Assembly (NCBI GenBank): GCA_033557465.1 | Contig: CM066035.1 | Location: 901,263,309 to 901,327,308 of the forward strand | Origin: Ichthyophis bannanicus | Taxonomy: Eukaryota; Chordata; Amphibia; Gymnophiona; Ichthyophiidae | Length of the DNA stretch: 64,000 nt | Direction of reading: 5' to 3' | Part shown: piece by piece, positions 22,040 through 32,215 of the stretch | How positions within the stretch are numbered: the stretch's first letter is position 1 | Layout of the letters: the number at the start of each line of letters is the position of its first letter | The notes under the pieces: generated by a model | What the model was told of the DNA's origin: nothing | Databases searched by the model: none | What the model saw: the letters and a program-made list of their open reading frames with translations, nothing else | Made by a program: the position numbers and the translations under genes

Positions 22040-23168
22040 GGATTTTATAAGATGTAACATATAGACAATTTATCAAAATGCACTTTGAAATGCCTCTTAA
22101 CCAAGCCCGTGGCACCCAACACGTTGGGAAATATTTCTGTATCTTTCTGCCTCATTGTCTTGGTCTCTGATTCCATTTCTTGGTGCTTGAGAATCTTCTT
22201 CCTGTCAACATGATTCACAGAATAACTGCTTGGAAATGACAACTCAATCGGTGCTATTCTGGTGTTTTTCTACATTATCACTATGTCTGGCTTCCTTGCA
22301 TCCAGTTTTTTATTGGTCAGAATACTAGTTTCCCAGGTGATCATAACCTCTTCATTCATGATCCCGGTACTTTTCCGGTTTACAGAGTTTCCAATGGATG
22401 AAATATGCCACTTTATTATGCCTTGATGTATAGAAATGTTCTGCTATCAGAACTGCACAACCAGCTACAAGGTGAGTAACAGTTTTTACAAATGTCTTTT
22501 TTGCCAGTTTTTTGTAAGCTTGCTATAAACCATCTCATCTTTAATCTTCTGTCCTAGGCCGCAGCTATCATCTTTCATCCTTTAGTTTTAGTTCACCTTT
22601 TTTAACTGTTCATGTGTCTGATTTTCATCGACAAATGATTCTTGGAGTAATGTTGTATATTTCTCACTGTAAATTGTTTGCTGATCTAATTCGTTGAAGA
22701 GTTTTTTTTTCTCTTGTTTTTGAAATTCTGTTGCTTCCTTCCCTATGAGTGCTGGTGGATTATCACTCTTTCCTTTTATTCATAGAATGCTTGTCCAAGT
22801 TTAATGAAGCAGATAGATTCAGGACATTAACTTTCATATTTGAACACTTTTTGCGTATTTGGATCTGCTGACACTGTTAAGTAGGCTTGGAGGCTTATGA
22901 TAGAATTCTGTATGCATAGTTGATCTCTGAGGCCTAGTCCTCCTTCAACTTTAGGGATGTTCAACCTAAGCATACAGTGGTTCTTAGAAATTACTTCATG
23001 AGCATGGAGACGTTTTCTTTTTTGTACATCCATTTTTTAAGATCTTTAAAAGGCCATTCTACAATCCCAAAGCTGTATGCAAATACAGGAATTGCCAGCT
23101 GATTAACCACTTGTATCTTATTCAGTGATATTAAGGCACTTTTCATAATGATTTTAATCTCCTATAAA

Positions 23169-23505
23169 GCATAGTTACTCAACTGTAACAGGTGATCTCT
23201 GGGAACAGCAGGAATTTAGTCCTCACATATGGGTATCATCGGTACCGACGGAGCCTGCGCGGGAACACTTCCCAGCGTCCAATTAGAATGCTTTTGGGAG
23301 CATCCCACAGCGCCTGCGTGCTGCCTTCCCGCCTTTCTCAACTGCCTCTCTCCAGTTGAGTTTTAGAGCTGAGACAAAGAGAGAGAGCGCGAGGGAAAGG
23401 AAAGAGATAGATAGAGAGATACAACTCCTAGGGGAGGTGGGTGGGTTGTGAGGACTAAATTCCTGCTGTTCCCGGAGATCACCTGTTACAGGTGAGTAAC
23501 TATGC
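23169..23505. mobile_element. 337-bp DIRS-derived miniature unit with ~57-bp inverted ends
   Basis: The ends gcatagttactcaactgtaa (from 23169) and its near-exact complement ending at 23505 form inverted repeats of about 57 bp. The interior 23225-23345 is closely similar to DIRS 5' leader sequence (cggtaccgacggagcctgcg and following) at 11480-11580 and 28720-28820. It abuts the DIRS terminal repeat (23507) with no spacer. It could be a non-autonomous DIRS derivative or a rearranged terminal/internal complementary region of the neighbouring copy. Confidence 0.6.
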
Positions 23506-23662
23506 TATCTCCAGGAACAAGCAGAAATGTAGTCATCACATATGGGGACTCCCTAGCTTTAGGTGCCAGGGAGAGACCCCAGAAGTTGTGTGTCCCTGAG
23601 AAGGGCTCCACTTCCCCCCATGGATCTCTGGCATCCTACCAGGGATGGTGGGTAGGAGTTGA

Positions 23663-25249
23663 TTAGGCATGGAACAGGTGTTTGAGAACAGCCTGACCAA
23701 ACAAGGCATCCCGGCGGGAGTCCTTGTCCAAGCAGTAATGGGCTGTGAAGGTATGAACCGAGGTCCAAGTGGCTGCTCGACAGATGTCGTCAATAGACAC
23801 AGAGTTCAGATGAGCCATTGAGGCTGCCATGGCTCTCACATTGTGAGCTGTGACATGGCCCTCCAGAGAAAGGTTCTTACTCTGATAGGCGAAAGAAATA
23901 CACTGAGCAATCCAGTTAGATAGTGTTCTCTTGGAGACTTGAAGTTCCAAATGAGAAGGATCAAAAGCAACAAAGAGTTGAGAGGACTTTCTATGTTGCT
24001 GTGTACTTTGTAAGTAAAAAGCTAGAGCTCTTTTACAGTCCAAGGTATGAAGATTCCTCTCTGCATTTGATGCAAGAGGTCCTGGAAAAAAGACAGGTAG
24101 GTAGAAGATCTCTTGGTTGAGATGAAAAGGCGAGACCACCTTAGGCATAAAGTGTGGATGAGTCCTAAGGACTACCTTGTCATGATGGAACCTTGTATAA
24201 GGTGGATTAGTTACTAGCGCTTGCAATTCACTAATGCGGCGTGCTGATGTGATTGCAATGAGAAAGATAACCTTCCAAGAAAGAAATTTCAAGGAGGTGG
24301 TAGCTAAAGGTTCGAAAGGTGGCTTCATGAGCTGTCCAAGAACCAGGTTCAAGTCCCATGCCACCGGAGGTAGTCTAATGGGAGGCTTAGTTAGAAGGAG
24401 GCCTTTCATAAATCTTGCTATGAGAGGATGAGAGGAAATAGGTTGTCCATTTAGAGGTTTAAGAGAAGCTACAATAGCACTCAAATGGACTCTTACTGAA
24501 TTTGTCTTAAGGTCTGCATTAGATAAATGGAGGAGATACTCCAACAAAGATTGCAGAGGTATCGCAAGGGGGTTAAGACCCTTTTCCGAACACCAAATAG
24601 TAAACCTTTTCCACTTGAAAGCATAAGAGCGTCTAGTGGAAGGTTTCCTGGAAGTATAAAGAACATCTTTCACTTGCTGAGAAAGATTAAGATCTTGGAG
24701 ATCTAGGCCTTCAGCAACCAAGCCCTGAGATGCAGAGACTGGGGATTGGGATGCCATAACATTCCGTTCTCCTGAGATAGGAGATCTGGAGCAGACCCTA
24801 ACTCCAGGGAGGGAGCTTGAGAGAGATGTAGAAGCAGAGGGTACCACACTTGCCGTGGCCAATGTGGGGCTATGAGAATCATGTGGCCTCTGTCTCTCTG
24901 AAGCTTGAACAGAGTTTTGGGAATTAGGGGAATGGGTGGAAAGGCATACAGGAAGTCTTGACACCAGTAAAGGAGGAAAGCATCCCTGGCCTGAGCCCCC
25001 TGAGCCGGAATTCTGGAACAGAACTGGGGAAGTTTGGCATTCCACGGACTTGCAAAGAGGTCTATGTCCGGGGTTCCCCAAAGTTGAAATATCCTGGTCA
25101 CCTGGTCTGCATGCAGAGACCACTCGTGTGGAAGCAGAACTCGACTGAGTCTGTCCGCCCAAGAGTTTTGAATGCCTGGAAGATATACTGCCAACAAATG
25201 AATCTGATGCTCTCTGGCGAGGGCCCATAGTCGCAAAGCTTCGTTGCAA
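23663..25249 (-). CDS. DIRS tyrosine recombinase, open frame
   Basis: The open frame of 528 codons overlaps pol in its first ~180. The recombinase proper begins near 24940. SRKPSTRRSYAFKWKRFTIW and NSVRVHLSAIVASLKPLNGQ form the core-binding part. SARRISELQALV carries the first catalytic Arg, HNVRAMAASMA the His-x-x-Arg pair, and TFTAHYCLDKDS the nucleophilic Tyr. It ends FGQAVLKHLFHA. All catalytic landmarks are present. The enzyme would integrate circular DIRS cDNA by site-specific strand exchange. The real start is unclear because the overlap implies translation by frameshifting, re-initiation or spliced RNA. Confidence 0.88.
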   Translation of the reverse strand: MQRSFATMGPRQRASDSFVGSISSRHSKLLGGQTQSSSASTRVVSACRPGDQDISTLGNPGHRPLCKSVECQTSPVLFQNSGSGGSGQGCFPPLLVSRLPVCLSTHSPNSQNSVQASERQRPHDSHSPTLATASVVPSASTSLSSSLPGVRVCSRSPISGERNVMASQSPVSASQGLVAEGLDLQDLNLSQQVKDVLYTSRKPSTRRSYAFKWKRFTIWCSEKGLNPLAIPLQSLLEYLLHLSNADLKTNSVRVHLSAIVASLKPLNGQPISSHPLIARFMKGLLLTKPPIRLPPVAWDLNLVLGQLMKPPFEPLATTSLKFLSWKVIFLIAITSARRISELQALVTNPPYTRFHHDKVVLRTHPHFMPKVVSPFHLNQEIFYLPVFFPGPLASNAERNLHTLDCKRALAFYLQSTQQHRKSSQLFVAFDPSHLELQVSKRTLSNWIAQCISFAYQSKNLSLEGHVTAHNVRAMAASMAHLNSVSIDDICRAATWTSVHTFTAHYCLDKDSRRDALFGQAVLKHLFHA

Positions 25250-25353
25250 AGCAACAGAGAGCCTGTTCCCCCCTGCTTGTTCACATAGAACATGGCTACT
25301 TGATTGCCCGTATTAATGAGGACTGTCTTGTTGCTGAGCAGGGAGTGGAACAC
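24703..25353 (-). pseudogene. DIRS RNase H / pol C-terminal part
   Basis: Open for 216 codons. It covers INTGNQVAMFYVNKQGGTGS (the usual Asp of TDNQ reads Gly here), LAVYLPGIQNSWADRLSR, WGTPDIDLFASPWNAKLPQF and the end LHLRAWLLKA. The Gly in place of the catalytic Asp in TDNQ suggests damaged RNase H. It overlaps the recombinase frame by about 550 nt in a different phase, the overlap arrangement typical of DIRS. Confidence 0.82.
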
Positions 25354-26554
25354 TCACAGAGCCAGGAAAATTGCTCTGAGTTCCAAGAGATTGATATGCA
25401 GACAACTTCCTTGAGGAGACCAGGTGCCCTGGGTGGAGTAGTCTTGCAGATGAGCTCCCCAACCCTTTGGAGAAACATCTGTTGTGAGTTGCTTGGGGTA
25501 AGGGCTGTTGAAAGGGGGACCCCAACAATAGGTTTTGAGTGGACCTCCACCATTGGAGAGACAAAATGAGGTGACTTGTGTTTGCTATTTTGTCTGACAG
25601 ACACCCTGCTGCCTGGGTCCATTGGGTGGATAAAGTCCACTGAGCTGCCCTCATGTGGAGGCGAGCATATGGAAGCACATGCACGGTGGATGCCATGTGG
25701 CCCAGCAACTGCAACATTTCTTGAGCAGTTAGATGAGGCTTTAGCACTGCTTGAGAAGCTAACTGCACCAAGCGAAGGCAACGGGCCTGAGGAAGATAGG
25801 CCCTTGCCCTTGTGGTATTCAGAAGAGCTCCTATGAACTCTAAAGATTGAGTGGGAATTAGACTGGATTTTGGGATGTTTATTACCAGCCCTAAATACTG
25901 AAGGATACACATTGTGCAGGATAGAGAAGTCTTGGCCTCTGACTGTGTTGGAGCTCAAATGAGCCAGTCATCCAAGTAAGGGAAGACGAATATTCCCAGA
26001 GTGCATAGAAATGCTGCTACCACAGCCATGCATTTCGTGAACACCCTTGGTGCAGAGGCCAGACCAAAAGGAAGCACCCTGTATTGGTAGTGCCTTCCTT
26101 GAAAAAGGAATCGAAGGAACTTTCTGTGGGTTGGATGGATGAGGACATGGGTGTACGCATCCTTGAGATCTAGAGAACAAAGCCAATCTTGATTCTGAAG
26201 GTATGGAAGCAGAGCTCCGAGAGAAATCATCTTGAATTTCTCCTTGACAAGGAATTTGTTCAATTCTATGAGATCTAAGATAGGTCTGCATCCCCCTGTT
26301 TTCTTTGGGATAAGAAAATAAGGGGAATAGAACCCTGTGCCCTGTTGATGAAGAGGCACTTCTTCTATTACCCCTTGGGCAAGAAGGATGGCAACCTCCT
26401 GACCTAACAGGTTGATGAGAGAGGTCAGAGAATTGAACTGCTTCACTATTGTGTGAGGGAGCATGCTTGTAAAATGAAGTTTGTACCCCTCCTTTATGAT
26501 GGAGAGTGTCCAATGCTCTGCTGTTATTTGCCCCATCTGGGGGCAAAATGACAT
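25300..26554 (-). pseudogene. DIRS reverse transcriptase and RNase H start
   Basis: 26554-25955 is an uninterrupted 199-codon RT segment: VIEEVPLHQQGTGFYSPYFL, KKTGGCRPILDLIELNKFL, SLDLKDAYTHVLIHPTHRKF, VLPFGLASAPRVFTKCMAVV and FVFPYLDDWLI (catalytic YLDD). After a frame change at about 25955 the thumb continues at 25912-25480 (LGLVINIPKSSLIPTQSLEF). Another shift lies near 25480, where the first RNase H Asp block sits. It is an RNA-dependent DNA polymerase for DIRS replication through a circular intermediate. Two frameshifts prevent one polypeptide. Confidence 0.88.
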
Positions 26555-26623
26555 AACCTTTCTGGAATGGTGGACGGTTCTGGTCCTTCCAGAACCAGAA
26601 AGGCTAAGTTCTCTAACTGAATG

Positions 26624-28470
26624 TCAAAGGCCCTGAGGAGGCTGAGGCTGCTGGGCCGGTTGAGGCCTAGCGGCCTTTGCTTTCTTCTGTTTGGGTGGTT
26701 GCTGATGTTTGGTTGAAAACTGACCTGCAGAAGATGCCTGCTGACCATAAGCAGAATAAAATATTTTCTTTTTAGAAAAAGATGTTTTCTTGAACAACTT
26801 CTTTTTAACAGGATCAGAAGTGGACTTGGATAGTCTATCCAAGGTGGAATTTTCAGCATCCATTTCATTGGCTTTTTCCTGCCAATCTTTACTAAACAGA
26901 TTCTCGCCAGTACAAGGGATATTTCCCAATTTATCTTGTACCCAGAGCTCTAAATCAGATGCCTGGAGCCAAGCAATTCTACGTGCACCTATGGCAATAG
27001 CCGAGGTTCTCCTTATACACTCAAAGCAGTCAAAGGCTGCACAGCTGGAGAATTTAGAGACATCTTGGGCATGTTTGACCCAAGTAAGAAAGTCCTGTCT
27101 TTTATCCTCAAAAATGAAAGGACTTAAAGTCTGTAAATTATCTGTGACCTCCTTTAGGAACATTCCCATGTAGAGACTATAGGAACTGATTCTTGCAGCA
27201 AGCATGGAAGCTTGAAAGACTCTACGTCCAAAAGCATCCAGGGTTCTGCATTCACGTCCTGGAGGATTAGAGGCATGTCTTTTTGCACTTCTAATCCTTC
27301 TCATAGCTGACTCCACCACAATAGAGTGGTGAGGAAGTTGAGTCTTATGGAACCCAGGACAAGGAGGGACACGATACATAGTATCTAACCTACGAGAATG
27401 AGGAGAGGTGGTAAGAGGTGTTTCCCACATCCTCAACATGAGATCATATAGAATCTCATGAATGGGTAAGGTAGCTGCCTCCTTAGGAGTTTTGGGATAT
27501 TGTAAAATTTCCAACTCCTTGGCCCTTGGCTCTGTTTCAGGGGCCACAGTGATGGACAAGCCCCGAGCCACCTCTCTGATGAAGTCTTGGAAAGACATGT
27601 CCTCTGGAGGAGACATCTTGCGTTTAGGGGAGGAGGACTCCTCTGGAAGAAGCATTGCTGCATCGACAGAACTTTCAAAATCCTCAGATTCTTCTGAGGA
27701 CTCGAAGTATCGTCTGTCCGGAAGCTCCTGCAGAGCCCGATACCCGTACTGACCAAGGTCGGTACCGGGAATAACCGGTACCGGAGTGCATCGGAGGACA
27801 GAGTAAAGGCATAGCAGACACCGATGCTGATGTCGATGCTATCAGTACCGGTGCCGATACCGATGCCGGTGCTAGTACCGGTACCGGTGGAGTTGTCTGC
27901 CACAGTACCAAGGGCGTCGATGCCGCAAGGAAAGCCGCCAGACTGCGTTCCATGGTCAGAATTCTCTGGTCCATGGACGCCGCCAATGCCTGGATGTCGG
28001 TACCGGTGGAAGCCACCGGTACCCCAGAGCATGGCACCAGGAGATCTGTCGAGGCCGAGCCATCTAGAACATCCTGGAACCCCGATAATGCTTTGGAAGC
28101 CGAAGCCTCCCGCCGGGGTAATTTTGCCGGTGCAGAATCCTCGAGGGCAACGCCAGAGGCATCTCGATGCTTAGAAGGAGATCTACCCTTCGAGGACCGG
28201 CTGGTTTTATGTTTAGTTACCTGAGATCCACGGGAGGAAGAAGAAGCCCTGGAAGACGTCGATGCCACTGAAGCCGCATCAGAGGGAAACAGGGTACTGA
28301 GCTTGGCAGCTCGGTTCTGCCGACCTCTTTTAGACATCATGGCACAGGACACACAATCCATGATGGAGTTGTCAGGACCTAAACATTTTAAACACCATTC
28401 ATGGGTGTCGGTGACGGAAATGGTACCACCACACTTGGTGCACTTTTTAAAACCTGAGGCAGGTTTTTCC
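26624..28470 (-). pseudogene. DIRS gag-like ORF1 (one frameshift)
   Basis: Translation starts at MEKPASGFKKCTKCGG (ATG 28470-28472). The Cys/His cluster is C-x2-C-x9-H-x2-C-x2-C within residues 10-30. A Ser-rich and basic stretch follows (SRSSKGRSPSKHRD). Around 27690-27800, in the GGTACC-rich stretch, the frame shifts into a 343-codon frame (27655-26624). That frame contains FQDFIREVARGLSITVAPET, LPIHEILYDLMLRMWETP and a basic C-terminus (KKKLFKKTSFSKKK, then QPAQQPQPPQGL). It is the likely structural, nucleic-acid-binding protein of the element. The low-complexity region makes either a true frameshift or a sequencing slip possible. Confidence 0.8.
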
Positions 28471-28981
28471 ATGTTAAGGAACGTTTTTGGGCCTAAGGCC
28501 CAAAAAGGCGGGTGCACCTGAAGAAAATAGAAAAAACAGATTTTTTTTTTTTTTTTTTTTTAGAAATAGGAAAAGAAAGACCGGCGGTACCGGTAGAGCA
28601 TCGAAGAAGGCAGACGCGACCACAAAAAGAAATAAAGAAAATGAAAATTCTTCTGCGGTGACAGGAACACGACCTGCTGGCTCCGCGGAAAAAGAAGAAC
28701 TGGAGAGAAGCAGTTGGGAAAGGCGGGAAGGCAGCATGCAGGCCCTGTGGGATGCTCCCAAAAGCGTTCTAATTGACGCTGGGGAGCGTTCCCGCGCAGG
28801 CTCCGTCGGTACCGACGATACCCATATGTGATGACTACATTCCTACTTGTTCCTGGAGATTATTCTTTACTGATCTTTTTCTGTCAGTAATTTTTGCTCG
28901 ATTGTAACTTCTTTCTGTATACCCAGGTATTTTTATATATATATATATTATCATGAGGCTGGAGCCACAGAAGGTGCAGGT

Positions 28982-30010
28982 TGTGATAAGGAAGCTTATC
29001 ATAGTTCAGGAAGGGGCTATAGAAAAGGTGAAGTGTCTCTGAACAAGCAACCTGTCAGTGCTGGTAGAAATGAGAAAACAGAATTTTGCCATAAAAGACT
29101 ACCAGTCCCAGAATGCACCAGGTTTCCAACAGCCATGAGAGGAGCTGAAGTGAGAAAACGTGTGTCCAATCAAAAGGGCTATGAGGTAATCCCCAAGCAC
29201 TCATTGCAAAGGGCAGGGCTTGATTCAGCACAGCTGCGCTGTGCTAGGATGGAACACTCATCTCAAAGGGCAAGGCCTGATTCAGCACAGCTGCGCTGTG
29301 TTAGGGAGGAACACTCATCTAAGCAGAATAAGAGTAGAGTTTATTCTACAGATGACCATCTTCATGATCACCTTGGATATCCAGAGAATTGTCCTCAGTA
29401 TCCTGAGAATCAGCTTGAGTTTGATCATCAGTTTCATCTGAAGGATCATCAGAAGCAGAAGCCAAACCAGACGGACAGAGAGGGAAAGAGACCCTTTGGA
29501 AGAAGGAAGAGAAAAGCCTTTGAGAGGTCTAGAAGAGTCCAAAGCAGTACGTATACTGGGAGGTATTCCAAGGGCCAGCATACACCATAGGACTGGGGAA
29601 AGCCAGAGGAATGGTGCTGCAGAGCTAGGAATCACCAGAGGCTACCTGTGAGGGAGACGGCTGCACGTGGAAGGGACCCTAAGACCTGTGCCAGAAGGTA
29701 TGTGAAGAGAGATCCAGTGTCCAGGGATCTGGATTGGAAGGCTGGACATAAGAACTGGACTACATACTGGCCAGGCTATATAGAGAGGAACTCTAGCAGC
29801 AATGGAAGCTCAGGTATGAACACTGATCTATGCCCTAGCTATAACCTTGAAAGACAGCAGGGAAACAAGTATTCTCCTGAAAATGCTCCATTGAGAGATT
29901 CATCTGTGCCAATCCATGATATTGAACCCATGCTTGTTGAACAAGGGGGAATAATAGCAGATGAGGATTCTGTTTATATGGACTGCTCTCTATCTAAACT
30001 CCGTTGGTAA
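28982..30010 (+). pseudogene. LTR-D-encoded ORF with one in-frame stop, ends in MDC motif
   Basis: In phase from the first LTR triplet (CDKEAYHSSGRGYRKGE) to the stop at 30008-30010: 343 codons with a single premature TAG at 29588-29590. It includes a 20-residue direct repeat around DSAQLRC (29220-29330), a basic stretch FGRRKRKAFERSRR near 29500 and an aromatic/basic stretch near 29750. It ends IEPMLVEQGGIIADED and then SVYMDCSLSKLRW, fitting E-P-M-x(15)-M-D-C. No recognised domain. One nonsense change in over 1 kb suggests fairly recent loss. Confidence 0.65.
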
Positions 30011-30521
30011 CTTTCTGTTATAAAGTACAGCAACAAATTTGTTCTTTAATCTACTCAGAAAAGCTCCTGAAGCAGGATTTGACCCACACAGTGGAAGGCA
30101 AGCCAGCTAAGGGGTTTCAGCTGGTAACTGCTAGCAATTAAGCCTTACCTAATTGCTTGTGAGCTAGGAGAGAATCACTTCTGTATCTATGTGGGAAGTA
30201 ATCAGAAGTTAACCTGAAAAGAACAGTTTGTTTCTTGCTTTGTGGCTTTTCATTTGTTGTTTTCCTGATTTTGACTTTGTTTTTTCCAAGTTAATACTGA
30301 AAGCAAGTAACCTAATTTATGTGCTACCAAGCATATCTGTGTTGGGAGAAATAACCCCATAAATAAATATCTTATTGGCTTTACCCAAGAGCACAACTAA
30401 ATTATTGTCAGCAGCTGTGTCTGGTGTGAATGAACTACATTGCCCACAATACCTTGCAAATCATATAGATATATGCACTTGCCAAGACTGTGAAGATTAT
30501 CACCCAGGCAGCCGTCTGACA
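28982..30521 (+). mobile_element. solo LTR (LTR-D) nested in LTR-E
   Basis: TGTGATAAGGAAGC at the left, GCCGTCTGACA at the right, with an exact 4-bp duplication AGGT at 28978-28981 and 30522-30525. Length is 1,540 bp. The start is nearly identical to that of LTR-C (37590). It interrupts the N-terminal codons of the LTR-E ORF. Confidence 0.9.
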
Positions 30522-30525
30522 AGGT

Positions 30526-31602
30526 TTAGAAAAAAACCCTGTCTTTCATAGAGCTGTGGATGTGCAGAAGATGCAATTACCTCGCAGCACAGCTAGAGGG
30601 GGCAGTTGTAAGCCTACAGAGGCTGAGTCAACGTGCCCAGCCACTGATTGTATGAGTGTTAACCAGCTGCACCTGAAGGCAAGCCCGGGAGTTTCAAAGG
30701 TAAAATGCCTTTATAAAGGAAAGACAGCCAGAGGGTGTAGGTGTGCAAGGTGTGGAAGAGGAATCCATTCGGAGGGAACTCAGCTGGCAGCCGTTCAGCC
30801 CGAAGGAAGGAGAAGGAGTGTGGAGAAAGAGAGAGTCCACACGGAGCAAGCCCAGAGGGACAGAATCCAGACGGATAGAGTCCAGAGGGGCAGAGCACCG
30901 AGAGACGGAGTCCAGAGAGAGACTGTCAGGAGAAGCAGTTTGGCTGGAAGGAGTGACACTCCCAGCCCAAGTAACGTAGCTGGATCAAGCCGCACGACAA
31001 GAATAATAACAGCTGAAAGAGGAGCACAGAAAGCCAAGGAGCCATGCTTTGAGAGAAACCTACATTCACCGGAGTTCCCTGGATCAGGATTACAAAGTAC
31101 CAGAAGGAGAGGTTCCTATAGCAAAGCTACCTTTACACAGAAGCACAGAGGTGGGGAATCCTCATCAGGTTTTCCTGAGCTTCAGGAAGGCAAAGCACTG
31201 CATAAGAAAACCTGTCTCCATAGAGAAGTACGTCAGAGAGAAAGCTCCAGGTGTAGCAGCTGCAGGAAGCCAAGGTATGGTGGCTCTTTACTTTTAAAAG
31301 AAAGCCTTGCTCCTAGAAGCTCTGATAAAGCAGACGCTCAGTATATGAGAAGAGGGAACAAAGCAGAGCTTTTCAAAACAATACCTAAGAGCTTAACAGG
31401 ACAGTCTTACTGGAAGCAAAGAAACAGAAACAGACCCTGTAAAGTTGTAGCCACAAGGGAAAGCACTTATTCAGAGGGAGAAGCCAGTGACGCAGAGTCC
31501 ATGGAAATAGAGTTTGAAAATACTATTCCCATCCCTCAAGATGAATCTATGGATTGTAGCTTTTGTGTTGCTACTAGCCGTGAGTCCTTAGTAGAACTGT
31601 AA
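30526..31602 (+). CDS. LTR-E-encoded ORF (main part), ends in MDC motif
   Basis: Uninterrupted frame of 359 codons including the stop at 31600-31602. It is in phase with the first LTR triplet at 28949 once the nested LTR-D is ignored, which adds 11 codons upstream. The first ATG here is 30571. The sequence is Arg/Gln/Glu/Ser-rich, with an RNA- or DNA-binding-like charged stretch (RDRIQTDRVQRGRAPRDGVQ). Cys pairs occur near 30740-30760 (CRCARCGRG). The C-terminus reads DAESMEIEFENTIPI and then DESMDCSFC, fitting E-S-M-x(15)-M-D-C. No known domain is recognised. It is the best preserved member of the LTR ORF family, predicted largely disordered. Confidence 0.65.
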   Translation, partial: LEKNPVFHRAVDVQKMQLPRSTARGGSCKPTEAESTCPATDCMSVNQLHLKASPGVSKVKCLYKGKTARGCRCARCGRGIHSEGTQLAAVQPEGRRRSVEKERVHTEQAQRDRIQTDRVQRGRAPRDGVQRETVRRSSLAGRSDTPSPSNVAGSSRTTRIITAERGAQKAKEPCFERNLHSPEFPGSGLQSTRRRGSYSKATFTQKHRGGESSSGFPELQEGKALHKKTCLHREVRQRESSRCSSCRKPRYGGSLLLKESLAPRSSDKADAQYMRRGNKAELFKTIPKSLTGQSYWKQRNRNRPCKVVATRESTYSEGEASDAESMEIEFENTIPIPQDESMDCSFCVATSRESLVEL

Positions 31603-32215
31603 ATATAAAAGAATTCCTGCAATCAATTGTGAAGCTCATAACAGTTTGTTGCCTGCTTGTTTAATTTACTTTGGAGTGAAAGAATCCTCAGTTAAGCCCT
31701 GCAATCAATTGTGAAGCTTATAACAGTTGTTTGCTTATTTTGGTGGAACCCTTTATAAAGAAGGACTGTCTTTATTTTCTTATGTCTTAGTGAATCCTTG
31801 CGTTAAAGGGGAAATAAAGCCTTATTACCCTCCACTCTTGGCTTATATAATTTTGTTCTCACAAGGAGCTAAAACTCCAAGGACCAAACTGCACTTGGGC
31901 CTTAAAGAGCCCTCGCTCCTTAAAAATAATAAAAATGCGCAGGATGCCCTTACAGCCACTGGCCACTGGGGGCACCTGATGACAATATATATATATCTTC
32001 CTGTTTAAGCCCCTTGATGTTGCAGACCTCAGCCAAGGAGATGTTTTCCACTTTGCTCAATTTTCCTCTAAGGAAGGATTGCCTTAGCACATTTGTCAGG
32101 GAAAAGAATCATCTTGATATTTTCTGAGAAGCTTTTCACTGCATAGAGTTGTTCCACTACTTTTTGGTCATTGGAACTGTAGAGAACCAGGCTGCTGGTA
32201 TTAACCTTTAAAAAG

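Larger units (their letters stand above)
23507..28860 (-). mobile_element. DIRS retrotransposon, nearly complete copy
   Basis: Inverted terminal repeats of about 40 bp: atctccaggaacaagcagaa at 23507 and the complement of the 28821-28860 end. Gene order on the minus strand is gag-like ORF1, RT, RNase H, tyrosine recombinase. No target duplication is seen in the R4/Dong host sequence, as expected for recombinase-mediated insertion. Only a few frameshifts separate the ORFs and the recombinase frame is open, so this copy is much younger than the one at 11420-17690. Confidence 0.92.
28949..31984 (+). mobile_element. solo LTR (LTR-E), containing LTR-D
   Basis: Ends CACCTGATGACA at 31984. With a 4-bp duplication ATAT (28945-28948 and 31985-31988) the LTR would start tatcatgagg, a TG-to-TA change from the usual terminus. 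The AT-rich target makes the duplication less certain than in the other LTRs. Own length is about 1.49 kb once LTR-D (28982-30525 with its duplication) is discounted. It carries an uninterrupted ORF. It sits in antisense orientation inside the R4/Dong LINE. Confidence 0.75.
22040..32215 (-). mobile_element. R4/Dong-type LINE, minus strand, heavily interrupted
   Basis: Minus-strand pieces in order: 32215-31985 (frame with SFSENIKMILFPDKCAKAI), 28948-28862 (KYLGIQKEVTIEQKLLTEK) and 23168-22040. The last piece encodes IQVVNQLAIPVFAYSFGIVE, then LRLNIPKVEGGLGLRDQ, then a C-terminal region with FPNVLGATGLVKRHFK. These are hallmark blocks of the RT C-terminal half and tail of R4/Dong LINEs. The gaps are filled by a DIRS copy plus miniature unit (23169-28860) and solo LTR-E with nested LTR-D (28949-31984). 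Stops are frequent, so it is a fossil that served as a landing site. Confidence 0.75.

Noticed and set aside
29315..29635. Hydrophobic minus-strand ORF resembling membrane segments
   Set aside because: Antisense shadow of the LTR-D ORF; Leu/Ile content reflects complementary Glu/Asp/His codons.
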